From the NCBI GenBank assembly GCA_020466095.1, contig CM035807.1, forward strand, positions 18,784,985 to 18,848,984: 64,000 nt of DNA, written 5' to 3'. The DNA comes from Chlorops oryzae (Eukaryota; Arthropoda; Insecta; Diptera; Chloropidae). The position numbers and the translations under genes are program-made. The notes below the pieces were generated by a model, which searched no databases, was not told the origin of the DNA, and saw nothing but the letters and a program-made list of their open reading frames with translations. Numbering within the stretch: the first letter of the stretch is position 1; each line of letters starts with the position of its first letter. Shown here one piece after another: positions 36,256 through 46,455 of this stretch.

Positions 36256-36372
36256 GCCCCCTTATTCATAATTAAATTTTAAAACTAAAACAATGTTTAA
36301 ATGTCAAATTTTCATACAAAAACTGAATTTAGATAATGGTTTAAAGTTAAAATTTGATTATGAATAAGGGGG
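36256..36372. mobile_element. Mini-MITE with CCCCCTTATTCATAA ends (about 115 bp)
   Basis: CCCCCTTATTCATAATTAAA at the left and an inverse TTATGAATAAGGGGG at the right, with the inner words TTTTAAA / TTTAAAG also inverse. The flanking bases TTAG and TAAG leave the duplication type open. Confidence 0.7.
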
Positions 36373-36434
36373 TAAGTAGTTAGTCTTTTGGCACTATTTA
36401 ATATAAGCGAACATATACTACGTTTATACGTTAA

Positions 36435-36809
36435 TAGCATGTCCTCACTATAGCCCAAATTAAGTAATTTCAGAGTTTTCGTAATTTCGCTTGAAATTAC
36501 ACAGAATTTGCGTCATTTCGCCATACTGGAACCTGTCAAATGAAATTACTCTACTGTCGTCATTTCACCGAAATTATTCATGAAATTAATATAAAACCGC
36601 ATGCAGCCCTGATTTTGTAGTAGATTTTGCTTGAATCCTCTGTAAATGCATCCCTGGAACTTTGAATGAAATTTCGTTCATTTGAAATCTTGTAAACGGA
36701 AAGCAAATGAAATTACGATTACCGAAATTACGACTATGTGGACGGGTTTGAGGTTGAAATTACGAAAACACCGAAATAACTTAATTTGGGCTATAGTGAG
36801 GACATGCTA
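36435..36809. mobile_element. MITE with TAGCATGTCCTCACTATAGC ends (375 bp)
   Basis: The terminal repeats are exact inverses over about 31 bp (TAGCATGTCCTCACTATAGC, then CCAAATTAAGT). The interior is rich in GAAATTACG words in both orientations. It interrupts the left terminal repeat of the element at 36416-37867. Confidence 0.85.
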
Positions 36810-36898
36810 TAAACCTTATTCACGAATAGGAATATCGCGAATAGTGAAGTCACCGTTTATACGGCAACCGACATTAGTTGGTCTTAGCGCTACCTGAC

Positions 36899-37472
36899 CA
36901 GCGTTGCCATTGACAAACTTTTTTTCCTACCAAATATTTTTCGAAATCCTACCAAAATCGATTGCAACCTACCAAAAACTACAAAAAGGAGTTTTATTGC
37001 TTAAAACTTTTGGGTGTATTTTCCATAACAATAACTTTATATATTATGTTTACTCTAAAAATCCAAAATTGCTTCAAAATATTGTATAAAACTACCCATT
37101 TGAACTTCATTTGGCACATTCAAGCGACAAAAGTGATTATATTCTTCACTTGTCGCTACGTCGCGCACGTAAGCTCCTATTGCATTAGCTTTGCTTTTCT
37201 ATTTTCTTTTGTGCTCTATACACTTCTATGGAAAAAAGCAACATGAGAGACAGAGATAGATGGATATGAAACATGCTCTTCCACATCGTTTAAGGTAGGG
37301 TTGACAAAATTCGATGTGTATTTTTCGATAGCGGATATGTTATCAAATGTTTTTAGTCAAAATGAAAAAATTTCCGCAATCCTACCAAAATCCGATTCAA
37401 CCTACCAACCTACCAAAAAAAAAAAAAATACCTACCTGCTTTGGTAGGAAAAGTCCAAAAGTGGCAACGCTG
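36899..37472. mobile_element. hAT-type MITE (574 bp) with CAGCGTTGCCA ends
   Basis: CAGCGTTGCCA and TGGCAACGCTG are exact inverses, flanked by a perfect 8-bp duplication TACCTGAC (36891-36898, 37473-37480). CCTACCAAAA words occur at both sides of the interior. It is nested in the element at 36416-37867. Confidence 0.92.
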
Positions 37473-37869
37473 TACCTGACTGCCAAAACGAAATGAAATG
37501 GTAGCACACTTGAAAAACACATGATTTCATAGCATCACGAATGCTTTTACCAATTAGTTTTTCAAAAGTGAAAAAATGTCAGTCTCTGATTTAAGTATTA
37601 TCCATGTGCAGCGCTTGGTTTCCTTTCCGTTCTCCATCTTTTTTGCTAGATTTTTGAACTCAAATTAAACAAAAGCGCTGCCGGATCGTCAAAAAGAGAT
37701 AAATCAGCGAAAAATGTGGCATCACCTTTCGTGTTTATCGCGAATAGTCTCACTATTCACGAATAACTTTCGTGAATTAGCTATTCGTGAATAAGACCGT
37801 TTATACGGTAAAAATCGCTTTTCGCGATATTCTTATTCGCGAATAAGGCGTACGTATAAACGTAGTAAT

Positions 37870-38250
37870 ATACTACGTTTATGCGTATGCCTTATTTGCA
37901 AATAAAAATATTGCAAACAGCAAATTTCCCCACATAAACGCTGAGTTGAATTCTTATTTGCAAATAAGCAAGTCGCGAAAATAAGTCGTGAATAACGAAG
38001 CTATTTGCAAATAAAGCTCAAGGTGCTGCCACTTATTTTTGACGATTTTCCTATTTTCTACGATATGGTATAACTAACCCATGCAAAACATAGGCTTCCG
38101 ACAAATGAATATGTTGCCACGCAATTGTATTTTTTAGTCGGGCAGCACTGAAAAGTTTCGCTATTTGCGTATTTGAACTGCCGTATAAACAGTGAGTTAA
38201 CTATTTGCGAATTATTTTTATTTGCGTATTGCGTGAATTGTTGCGCAACA
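37870..38250. repeat. Fold-back relative of the TACTACGTTTAT element
   Basis: It starts TACTACGTTTATGCG directly after the previous element ends. The left part (TTATTTGCAAATAAAAATAT) is approximately inverse to 38160-38235 (CTATTTGCGAATTATTTTTA). The right end could not be fixed. Confidence 0.5.
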
Positions 38251-38346
38251 TTTGTTTTCGTGTGACCGCACTCCAAGTCCGAACGCATTATCAAAAGAGA
38301 ATTTCAAAAGTGTTCCGGCGACCGTCTCTTAATGTAAACACTGACA

Positions 38347-39016
38347 ATGGACGAGGAACCGAAGAAGGTAACAATATTTTTTTTTATCATTGCTATGTTT
38401 TTACAGTAGAGTACGGATAAATGCAACACGTTTTTTGATCGAATTCTTGTGCACTTATGCGTTATTTGCATTAATCCGTGCATATTTTCATAAGAACGGA
38501 TAAAAAAGGCTTCAAAGCAGCTTGCATTTATGAGGTTTTTGCATTTATTCGTGTTGCATTTATCCGTAGTTCACTGTATATTAAAGATATTTCTTCTTTC
38601 ATTTAAAAAATTCAAATTTATATAATTATATATATTTCTATAGGGGTTCTCTGTTTTTGGGAGAGACGTTTCACAAATTCCTTGTTTTCGTAACAGTTTT
38701 CTTTATGGTATCGGCGGGGGGATCGGTGCTGGTTTGCTTGCATTCCTTTCCACTTCCCGTCCCCGGCTAGCTACTCACATTGGCTTTGGATCGTTTTGCA
38801 TTGGAACAATGGGCTATTGGATGTTTTGCAGGTAGGTTATGATTATTTTCAACCAAAAAAGAAACAGCAGTATTTACAATAAAATAAAAAATAAATCCTC
38901 CTTTTAGATACCAATGGTCCCAAAAACGTTTCGAATACCAGCAGTTGAAGGCTGCAATGAAGGAACGAACTCTTTACGAAGGAACGGAGGTGGAAAAGAA
39001 GTTGAATGATGCATAA
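38347..39016 (+). CDS. COX20: Cytochrome c oxidase assembly factor COX20
   Basis: Three exons: 38347-38367, 38644-38831, 38908-39016 (318 nt, 105 residues; phases agree). The protein matches the COX20/FAM36A family: a short soluble N-terminus with IPCFRNSFLYGIGGGIGAGL, two transmembrane segments (about residues 26-42 and 53-68), the loop FLSTSRP, then FCIGTMGYWMFCRYQW and a charged C-terminal helix. COX20 is an inner-membrane chaperone of newly made COX2 during complex IV assembly. The first coding exon has only seven residues. Intron 1 (276 bp) contains a mariner-like MITE. Confidence 0.92.
38404..38576. mobile_element. Tc1/mariner-type MITE (173 bp) in COX20 intron 1
   Basis: CAGTAGAGTACGGATAAATG and its near-inverse CATTTATCCGTAGTTCACTG form the ends, with CAACACG / CGTGTTG inward. 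TA dinucleotides flank both sides (38402-38403, 38577-38578). TA targets and CAGT termini fit pogo/Tigger-like mariners. Confidence 0.85.
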
Positions 39017-39477
39017 TTTCGGAAAGCTTTAATTCTTTTCTTAATATAAATTATATAAATTAAAATTTATTTTGTTTAGTATTGATAAGTACCGTTGCTA
39101 TGTTTAGTATTTAAGAAATATTTTGCAGGTCATTTGTATTGCTGTTAAATACTTTCGAAGTATAAGTGTTTGAGATTTACTTTGGAAAATGTTTTCTTGG
39201 ACAACAGAGGATATCCCATGAGAAATTGAATATATGCACGCAAGGTAGACCCCGATGAAATTGCAGGTGTCAAAAGTAAGACGAAACGAACGTCGCAAAA
39301 CGTGATAAATGCTCACAAAATAAAATTTCCGGTAATAGGCTTAAGTGACACTGATGTATCAAATAGCTGGAATGATATAGAATAGAGCGAGCTATCAAGT
39401 GTCATAGTTTTCTATTATTTATTTATAAAAACATTTCCGTTGTTGTATGCCTTCAGTGTAATGAATTTCTGGTGTCG
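39017..39477. other. COX20 3' region and spacer
   Basis: AT-rich; no canonical AATAAA is seen within 60 bp of the stop, but AATATAAA occurs at 39042-39049. No gene seen. Confidence 0.35.
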
Positions 39478-39773
39478 CACAGTGAAGCGAATCCGTACAT
39501 TTCTCGGCAAAAAATTGAAGGAGTTGCCATAGAGCAATGAAATTCGGCATGAAAGTTTCTTTGCATTTAAATAAGAAATTTTGAAAAAATTGTGGAAATC
39601 AAAACACCCCAACCCCAAAATTTCACAATTTGGGTCCTAGAACTGAAAATACTTATTTTAGATGGGAATAGATTTAAAATGGGTTTTAGAAGACATTGAG
39701 AATTGCCCAAATATTTTGAATTATTTCGAAAGTGCATTTTTGGGATTTTTTTTGTAGCACTCGCGACACTGTG
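39478..39773. mobile_element. CACAGTG-ended element, short copy (296 bp)
   Basis: The left end CACAGTGAAGCGAAT and the right end (inverse CACAGTGTCGCGAGT) share the heptamer and then 6 of the next 10 bases. Internal words GAAGGAGTTGCC and GAAATTCGGCAT tie it to the larger element at 41610. The flanking 5-mers TGTCG and TATCT do not match well, so the target duplication is eroded or absent. Confidence 0.55.
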
Positions 39774-40244
39774 TATCTGCTTGCTGGTGATTCAAGCAGA
39801 AAGGGTTCCCCTGCGGTTATGTCCGCCTTTAATAAAAAACTTAGAAATGCTTTAGAAGACTTCTAGAGAAACAAAAATATTGTAGACTATCTTCGAATGC
39901 TATGCCAAACATTTATGAAAAATATTTAGTTTAGAATTCGATTATAAGATCCTGCGTACGGTATAAACTTTTCGCTAGGTTTTTTTTTTTGTACACTGTA
40001 GCATGTTTATTTTTAACCAAAGAAAATTATTCTATGGGAAAAGAGGACAACATTTCTTGTATTTTGTCATCGTTAATAATATCTAATAAATAATTATATT
40101 TCATTCGATTTTAATTTTGTTTTATAACAATTTTTAAAATTTTTTCCATTATTGTTAGATATTTCAAAAAAGCTTACAACATTATGAACCGCCAAGAAGT
40201 AATGAAGTTGATTTTGACTGCAACTAACGACAAGAGCTTATTAC

Positions 40245-40265
40245 AAAAAAAAAAAAAAAAAAAAA
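40245..40265 (+). repeat. A homopolymer (21 bp)
   Basis: A run of 21 A within AT-rich DNA upstream of XDH exon 1; no element boundary was found next to it. Confidence 0.6.
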
Positions 40266-40756
40266 TAGTGTGACCTACTGACAGCATTTACATATACACA
40301 TTTGTGCGTCAAATACAATTTCAAATAAAAGCAAAAGTGTGTTAGAAATGATGTAAAAATATCGTCATTGTTATCAATTGCTTCCAACGGATCTCCTCAT
40401 GAATTATCGCTGTTTAACTTCGTCTGTTTTTCGGCCTATCATGACAGATCGGTTTTGTTTCTTGTGAGAAAAGGTTCGGCCTGTGCGTCGCATTTTTTAA
40501 CGTTTTGTTTTTTTCATTCTGAGCTAAGAATTTTACAATATAAGCATTTTTTTTTTGAGTTGACTCGCGAAAGCTCTGATTTATTTTTGAAACTTTGAGT
40601 GTTATTTTGTGGAAAAATACAATGTAAACAAAAATATTTTTGATAAACAAAAATATATATATACCTATAGGTACATATATAAAAAATCGTTCAAGCTTCT
40701 TCAGGTTTTGTTATCATTAATAATTGAAATTGAAAGAAAAGAAAATAAAACGCATC

Positions 40757-40822
40757 ATGAATAATAATAAAAGTACCGCTGAGTCTTCGAGTGTTTTGGT
40801 CTTCTTCGTAAATGGCAAGAAG
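40757..40822 (+). CDS. XDH: Xanthine dehydrogenase exon 1 (22 codons)
   Basis: ATG at 40757 opens MNNNKSTAESSSVLVFFVNG followed by KK and the donor GTGAGT. VLVFFVNGKK is the N-terminal beta-strand of the plant-type ferredoxin domain of xanthine dehydrogenase, and Drosophila rosy has nearly the same words. Phase 0 joins it to exon 2 ([17 protein letters not shown]) at 53132 or 57570. No other sequence in the window supplies an XDH start. Both second exons lack an initiator of their own, so this exon is probably used across an intron of 12.3 or 16.7 kb. A TATA-like AT tract lies about 100 bp upstream (40650-40680). Confidence 0.88.
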
Positions 40823-41129
40823 GTGAGTGGGAGAAAATGCAACTATTTTTGGGCTGGAATTGAACGTTTCATATGATCCATTAGAAAGGAGAATCATTCA
40901 TTTAATTCATACGGATGTAAGATCATTCAAGGAGAAGGAGTTAATATTTTCACAGCAGGAGATATCAAATTTTTACATAACAAGTAAAATTATTTGAGTG
41001 TGAAATAAAATAAAAGAAGATCTAATTTCTCTTATTCTTTTCCATAAGCTCCTTTTAATTTTCGAGAGAATTTAATTTTATATAGGTACTCTCAAGACCT
41101 CAACGCCGGACGCCCTAATCAAGTGAAAA

Positions 41130-41330
41130 ATCTGATTTTTGCACGGAAACAATTATTTTCTCAAAATCAGTAAAAACTAATAAAATCTTGGCTTGATTTG
41201 GCAGCAAGAAAATTTTTACTGATTTGAAGAATATATTTTATTAAACATCAAAAAGTAAATATTTTATTGAATCAAGAAAATATTTTATTAAACATCAACA
41301 AGTAAATACTTATTTACAAAAACAATTGCA
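41130..41330. repeat. TTTTATTGA / ATCAGTAAAA repeat, copy 1
   Basis: AAATCAGTAAAAACTAATAA and repeated AAATATTTTATTRAA words recur at 45715-45870 (ATCAGTAAAATC, AAATATTTTATTGATTCAA). The relationship is by shared words; boundaries were not found. The two tracts lie outside either end of the 41610-45558 element. Confidence 0.4.
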
Positions 41331-42283
41331 TGTATTAAGTTTTATTGTATGTATATGCATACAGAGAGCTGTTTTTGAAATTTAACTGTGAAAGTATTCG
41401 AGCTAAACTTCTCTTTTCTTTGATAGCGAATCAACAGATTCCTATTTTTGTTGCATTTTTTGGTCCCATTTCGGTGACTCTTTACTGCGACGAAAGTTTA
41501 TTTCTAGAAGAACAATAATTAATTCATTAATGTGAAATCTATGTTTCAAGCTATGCTTGAGAAAGCCATCCATAAGCGACTATTTGCTGACGTACGTTTC
41601 GACCTGCCGCACAGTGCTTTGTCTCCATACAAAAGTGGGACAAAAATAGAAGGAGTATTCCAAAGTTAGTGAAATTTGGCATTTTAGTTAATTTGAGGTC
41701 GCTGATTCCGAATCTGTCAATGTCATAATTTTGTCGAAAATCGCGTTTAAATTGTGAAATTTCACCTTTTTCAAGTGATTGTAAAAATTTTAAAAAATTC
41801 AATAAAACTCCAAACCAAAATTTTTTAATTATTATCTGTACTTTTGTATTTTCAAAACTGTTTTCTTCATTCAAAAATGTTGTATACTTGTTAGTTAAAA
41901 ATATTTTTTGTTAGAGCATGTTTGCCCCTAAAAGATGCCATATTTATTTGCTATTGTGATGCTTTTTGCTAAATAAATGTTATTCCTTTTATGCTCTTTT
42001 ATATTATATTTCTCACATGAATCGGCATCAATTTTCTCTTCTATGTAAGAAAATAAAGCATTAGCTTTGTCTCGTTGACCTGCACCAATCCACAAAATAA
42101 AACAATTCTTCATTTGTTATAACAACTGACATTTTAAATTCTTTTATTGACAATGACAATTTAATTTAAAAGTTTGCTAAACCACTTATTCTCATTGCAA
42201 TCAAGAAAACATTAACATTAAATATGTAAGAAAAGAATATAAGAAAGATAAGAAACAAATTTTGTATATGTATATGAAACCAT

Positions 42284-42524
42284 TAAGGTGGTTCGAAAAA
42301 CAAAAAATATTTTATTTCGGAATACAATACAAATAAGAAAAAGTTAAGAACATTTTTATCTTATAAATTTTGTATTTCTTATCTAGGCCAATGGCAATAC
42401 TTGCGCGCTATTGTATTCCGAAATAAAATATTTTTTGTTCGTATGTTCCTTAATATCGAGCTAAAGGTCAGTTGCATTTTTATTTTCTAATCAGAAAATA
42501 TTTTTTGTTTTTCGAACCACCCTA
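42284..42524. mobile_element. Fold-back MITE with AGGTGGTTCGAAAAACAAAA ends (about 240 bp)
   Basis: TTAAGGTGGTTCGAAAAACA at the left and TGTTTTTCGAACCACCCTA-like sequence at the right are inverses, with AAAATATTTT continuing. A second internal inverse pair (TTATTTCGGAATACAATA and TATTGTATTCCGAAATAA) adds another hairpin. Confidence 0.8.
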
Positions 42525-42603
42525 GCAACCACAACAGGTATATTTAAAAGGGAACGCTAATAAGTAGGGCAACCAACTTTATGTTTCTTATTTTCCACAA
42601 AGA

Positions 42604-43489
42604 ATATGGGCATTTCCATTTTGACGTTACGTGACATTCGAACGAAAAACAAAATTTTTTTTAAATGAAGAATTGCAAATTTAAAAAAAGTTTTTTAATA
42701 TTTGCATACTAATAAAGTAGCACTATGTTCAGTAAAAAAATTAGACCAATAGACCATAAGGATTTGAGTATTGAAGCAAAAAAGTGTCCTAGCGTTACGT
42801 TACGAAAAACAGAAGTGGGTTTATGACTTAGATTACAAGATTTCAAAACTCTGCTAATTTCGCAAAACTTTTCGTATTAAACTTATAGCAATAAGATTGG
42901 AAAATATAAGAGTTCATTTTCCAAGTTTTAAAATTGTAAAATCGTTTGTCGTTCGTTTTTTATTGGCCTTAATTACCTGGCGTTACGTTACCTGGCGTTA
43001 CGTTACTAAAATTTCAAAAGGGTTTTAGTTATGAAAATAGTCTTTTATTTTAACCTTTTTTCCTTTTAATTCATAAATTCTGGTATTATAAATAGAAGGG
43101 CCAATAATAAATTTTATCAAAAACAATATTTAATTGAGCTTGCGTAATTAGAAGATAATTATCAACTTATTCGTTAAAGAATTTTTGTTGTTGTTGTTTT
43201 GGTTGATTCTTCTGAATGGAATTATTAAGGACGATAACTTCCATTGATCAGGTTACTAAAATGGCCCAAATTTCATAGATAAAGCACTTTTAAAGGTAAT
43301 TTAAGAAATAAAAATACAACAAAATAAGCCTTTCCCTATGTTTTACAAAAATTAGGGCTGACTATAACCACCAATCTTCTTAAATAGTGGAATTGAGATG
43401 TGTTACTATGATAGTTCATACTCAAAAATTGTTTTAAGGAACTGGGGCATTTTCATTTCCGGTAGACCTTTCTGTGGAAATGCCCATAT
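42604..43489. mobile_element. Element with ATATGGGCATTTCCA inverted ends (886 bp)
   Basis: ATATGGGCATTTCCA (42604-42618) and TGGAAATGCCCATAT (43475-43489) are exact inverses, with further similarity outside (CCACAAAGA / TCTTG). Inside, GCGTTACGTTAC-type words recur near 42626, 42794 and 42966-43005, where a 15-bp unit is repeated in tandem. No coding frame. Confidence 0.65.
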
Positions 43490-43492
43490 CTT

Positions 43493-43684
43493 GTTTCCAC
43501 ATTGAATTAACATAGTGAATTAACCATATGGATTAGAGTCTGTAAAGCATCTGCATCAAATTTTATCAACATTATTATTTGTGTTTAGTCTCCTGAACGA
43601 ATATTTTCAATAATAATCGTAATTATACGCTTCTAAATGTCCGAAATAACTCGAATTCATTTAGTTAATTCACTATGTGGAAAC
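43493..43684. mobile_element. MITE with GTTTCCACATAGTGAATTAA ends (192 bp)
   Basis: The right end reads TTAATTCACTATGTGGAAAC. The left end is its inverse except for an 11-bp insertion (TGAATTAACAT) after CCACAT. It abuts the element at 42604-43489. Confidence 0.65.
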
Positions 43685-44177
43685 ATGCTTGAAGTCTTAT
43701 TTTATGTCAAAAATTTAGTTTTTTTGCGATTTCATTGCAAAGTCAAACAAAACTTTATAAGCTTATGAAAACTATGAATTAATATCGGTTAATCGCATCT
43801 TTCCATAGCCTAGTGAGAAGAGGTCTTGGATATAAATAAAAATTATACTATGAGTTCTAACAGAGTTCAAAACCATTAAAATACTCATACTCTTACTTTA
43901 GGTTAATTCAGCACTAAAAATATGATTTAGACCAGTGTTTGAAACCGCATATTTCAAAGAGTCGGACGAACTGGGATGTGATTTATACATTTTCTGAAAG
44001 CTAATGAATGGTTCTAAAAAATATAAAAAAAATTAAATAGGTGTTTTTCGGTGATTTTTTTTAAAATTACTTCCAAATATTGATAATTTTTTTAATTTTG
44101 TGTGAATTTGTGCAATATTTGCAGCTCTCGAAAAAAATCAACGTTCATTTGTCGATAAATTTTAGAATATCACATTT

Positions 44178-44307
44178 TTATACCTTTTCCGAAGGAAATG
44201 GTATATTAAGTTTGGCACGGAGTATGTAACATACCAAAGGAGTCGCGATAGATATAGACATATATATATATTCTTGATCAGGGTGACAAGAGGAATCGAT
44301 CTAGCAA

Positions 44308-44339
<32 letters not shown>

Positions 44340-45228
44340 GGTCACACTTTAGTTTTTCGTAATTAACTCCTAAGCCATGAAAGATATCATATTGAAATTT
44401 GGCATGGACTTGAACCAGGTAAATGTCCGAAAAACTGCATACAAATTTTTTTCGTAGTCCCTTCTTGGGTCGTGGGAAGTGGTTCAGAAGTTTCAAAAAT
44501 CATGATTTTTAACGTTTTTCGTGAATAACTTTTTTACTATACATCCCAGCTTATTGAAATTTGGTGTGTGTATAGCTACTATGTAGACTTAAGCTTTCGC
44601 TGAAAAAAAATTGCGACATCGCTATATTTATGGTAATCATCCTACACATTAGAAAAAAACACTCTTTCTCTTATTCTCATATCTGTAAACAAAAATGATG
44701 CTTTTTTTTTGCTTCTTCTGATTGTGTATTTTGCCGGCAAATAAAGTCGTCACTTAAGGTTAAAATTTGACCATGACCACCATCCGCGAAATTCGCGAAA
44801 ATTAGATTTTCACTATTTTGAATTGAGTATTTCGCTGCTAGACAAAATGTCCTTTAACGGTTAAATTTTGATCATGACCATCATTCGCGAAACTCGCGAA
44901 ATGTTGATTTTCACTATTTTGAATTGAGTATTTCGCAGCTAAACAAAATTTCCTCTAACGGTTAAAATTTGATCAGGACCACCATTCGCGAAATTCGCAA
45001 AAATTTGATTTTCTCTATTTTGAATTGAGTATTTCGCTGCTAGATAAAATGTCCTCTAACGGTTAAAATTTGACCATGCCCACCATTCGCAAAAAATTTG
45101 TACTTAAATACAATTTCGAGTTTGTGAAGCTAAATCGAAGCACAGATAATGTGTAGCTAGAACAACGAAAACGGCGGGATTTTTTGTTAAGGTAATGTTT
45201 CAACATATTTAAGGCTGAGGAAAAGGTA
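44178..45228. repeat. Repeat element with ATACCTTTTCC...GGAAAAGGTAT ends, (TCTG)n and 103-bp tandem units
   Basis: ATACCTTTTCC and GGAAAAGGTAT are inverses. The left part has TATATATATTCTTGATCAGG, a (TCTG)n tract at 44307-44339 and TTGAAATTTGGCATGGACTT, the typical organisation of an abundant fly repeat. The centre (44735-45095) holds about 3.5 tandem units of about 103 bp, each with TAACGGTTAAAATTTGA and ATTCGCGAAATTCGCGAAA. The tail CATCTTTACTTGTTTTT is the inverse of the start of the repeat at 13376. Confidence 0.7.
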
Positions 45229-45714
45229 TGTGTGCAATCGGCCTAGCCGATGTAAACATCTTTACTTGTTTTTATTTAAATTAGCTTAAAAATACAAAAA
45301 TTAAAACGATTCAATAGACTAAAAATCGAAATTTTTAGAAAAGTTTTACATAAATGCTCAAAATCAATAATTTTTTTTATATAAAATCCGATAAAAAGCC
45401 CTAACTTCGAACTGATGTAACACCTACAAATATAATTTATTCGTAAAAATAATTTGGCCTTTTTCTAGTGGAAGTTTTTCCTTTACAACGGATACCAAAT
45501 TTGCCTGGATCCGCTACCATAGAATTTTTGATTTATTTCCACTAGACAAAGCACTGTGTGCCGTCTGGGGTCTCATTAGAGCAATTTTTACGGATTGGCT
45601 GACTACTGAGTCAAATTTCGGTTTGCGTATTTAAACTACCAATGACTACTGCAATTCAAACCCTTGAATTGTAGCATCAGAAATGACATCTAATGGGAGA
45701 TCTAACTATGTGTT

Positions 45715-45870
45715 TTTAGTCAATAAAATTTTTTACTGATATCAGTAAAATCTATTTACTGATTTTAAGCAGAAGTTGTACTTTGGGTACAACTTTGGTA
45801 TTGAATTAATAAAATGATTACTTTTTGACAGTTAATAAAATATTTTATTGATTCAATACAAGACAATTCT
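45715..45870. repeat. TTTTATTGA / ATCAGTAAAA repeat, copy 2
   Basis: Shares TTTACTGATNTCAGTAAAATC-like and ATTTTATTGATTCAA words with 41130-41330. Non-coding. Confidence 0.4.
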
Positions 45871-46455
45871 TTCCGTGTGATAAGACGCATTTTTTTTTTC
45901 TGGCATAAAACTAAATTAAATAATCTCAAATAGTTAAGGAATTTGTTGCTAATCAACAATTGAATACAGAGTTCTCCTGATATTAGAACTGATACTGAAA
46001 AAAAGCGCCATAGGATGGATGCTATAACACTGTGCAACACATTAAATGCATGCCAAAATTTGACTGCAGTTTCTGGAAGTGTTCGCTGAGTATTTGTAGC
46101 AACTCCCGATATTTGGTTTAGTCAGATTGTTTAAATTTCTTTTTTAAATCGATTTGAAAGAGTGTGGCCGAGAATTAAGTTGCATACTTACTTATAGCAA
46201 TATATCTCGAAACGCGTTCAATATTTCTCTTTGCTATCTATGAAAAAGTTTTAGCCCTAGACTCGAAAAAAATAATTGTCGTACTAACTGATCCAGAAAA
46301 ACGCCATCTAGTAGCTTAAAATTTAAAAAATATCAAAAATTTAAAAATTTTTCACCTCTTTTCAACATTTCTTTCTCATAGCTCCCAAGCCGGCATGAAT
46401 TTTTTTTGCAAATTTTTTGATTAAAAGATAGACTAAATGCATCTGAGCGCTTCTT

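Larger units (their letters stand above)
36416..37867. mobile_element. DNA element with TACTACGTTTATACG ends carrying two nested insertions
   Basis: TACTACGTTTATACG (36416) and CGTATAAACGTAGTA (ends 37867) are exact inverses. After skipping the nested MITE at 36435-36809, the inverse match continues for about 60 bp (CCTTATTCACGAATAGGAAT versus its inverse near 37830). No transposase remains. A related sequence starts at once at 37870. Confidence 0.75.
41610..45558. mobile_element. CACAGTG-ended, Transib-like DNA element (3949 bp), non-autonomous
   Basis: The left end CACAGTGCTTTGTCT and right end AGACAAAGCACTGTG are exact 15-bp inverses. Both are flanked by the same 5-mer TGCCG (41605-41609, 45559-45563). 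A 5-bp GC-rich target duplication and ends of the CACWRTG type fit the Transib superfamily, whose transposase is the relative of RAG1. No transposase frame remains. The interior is filled with other inverted-repeat elements (42284, 42604, 43493, 44178). Superfamily assignment is inference from ends and duplication length. Confidence 0.6.
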
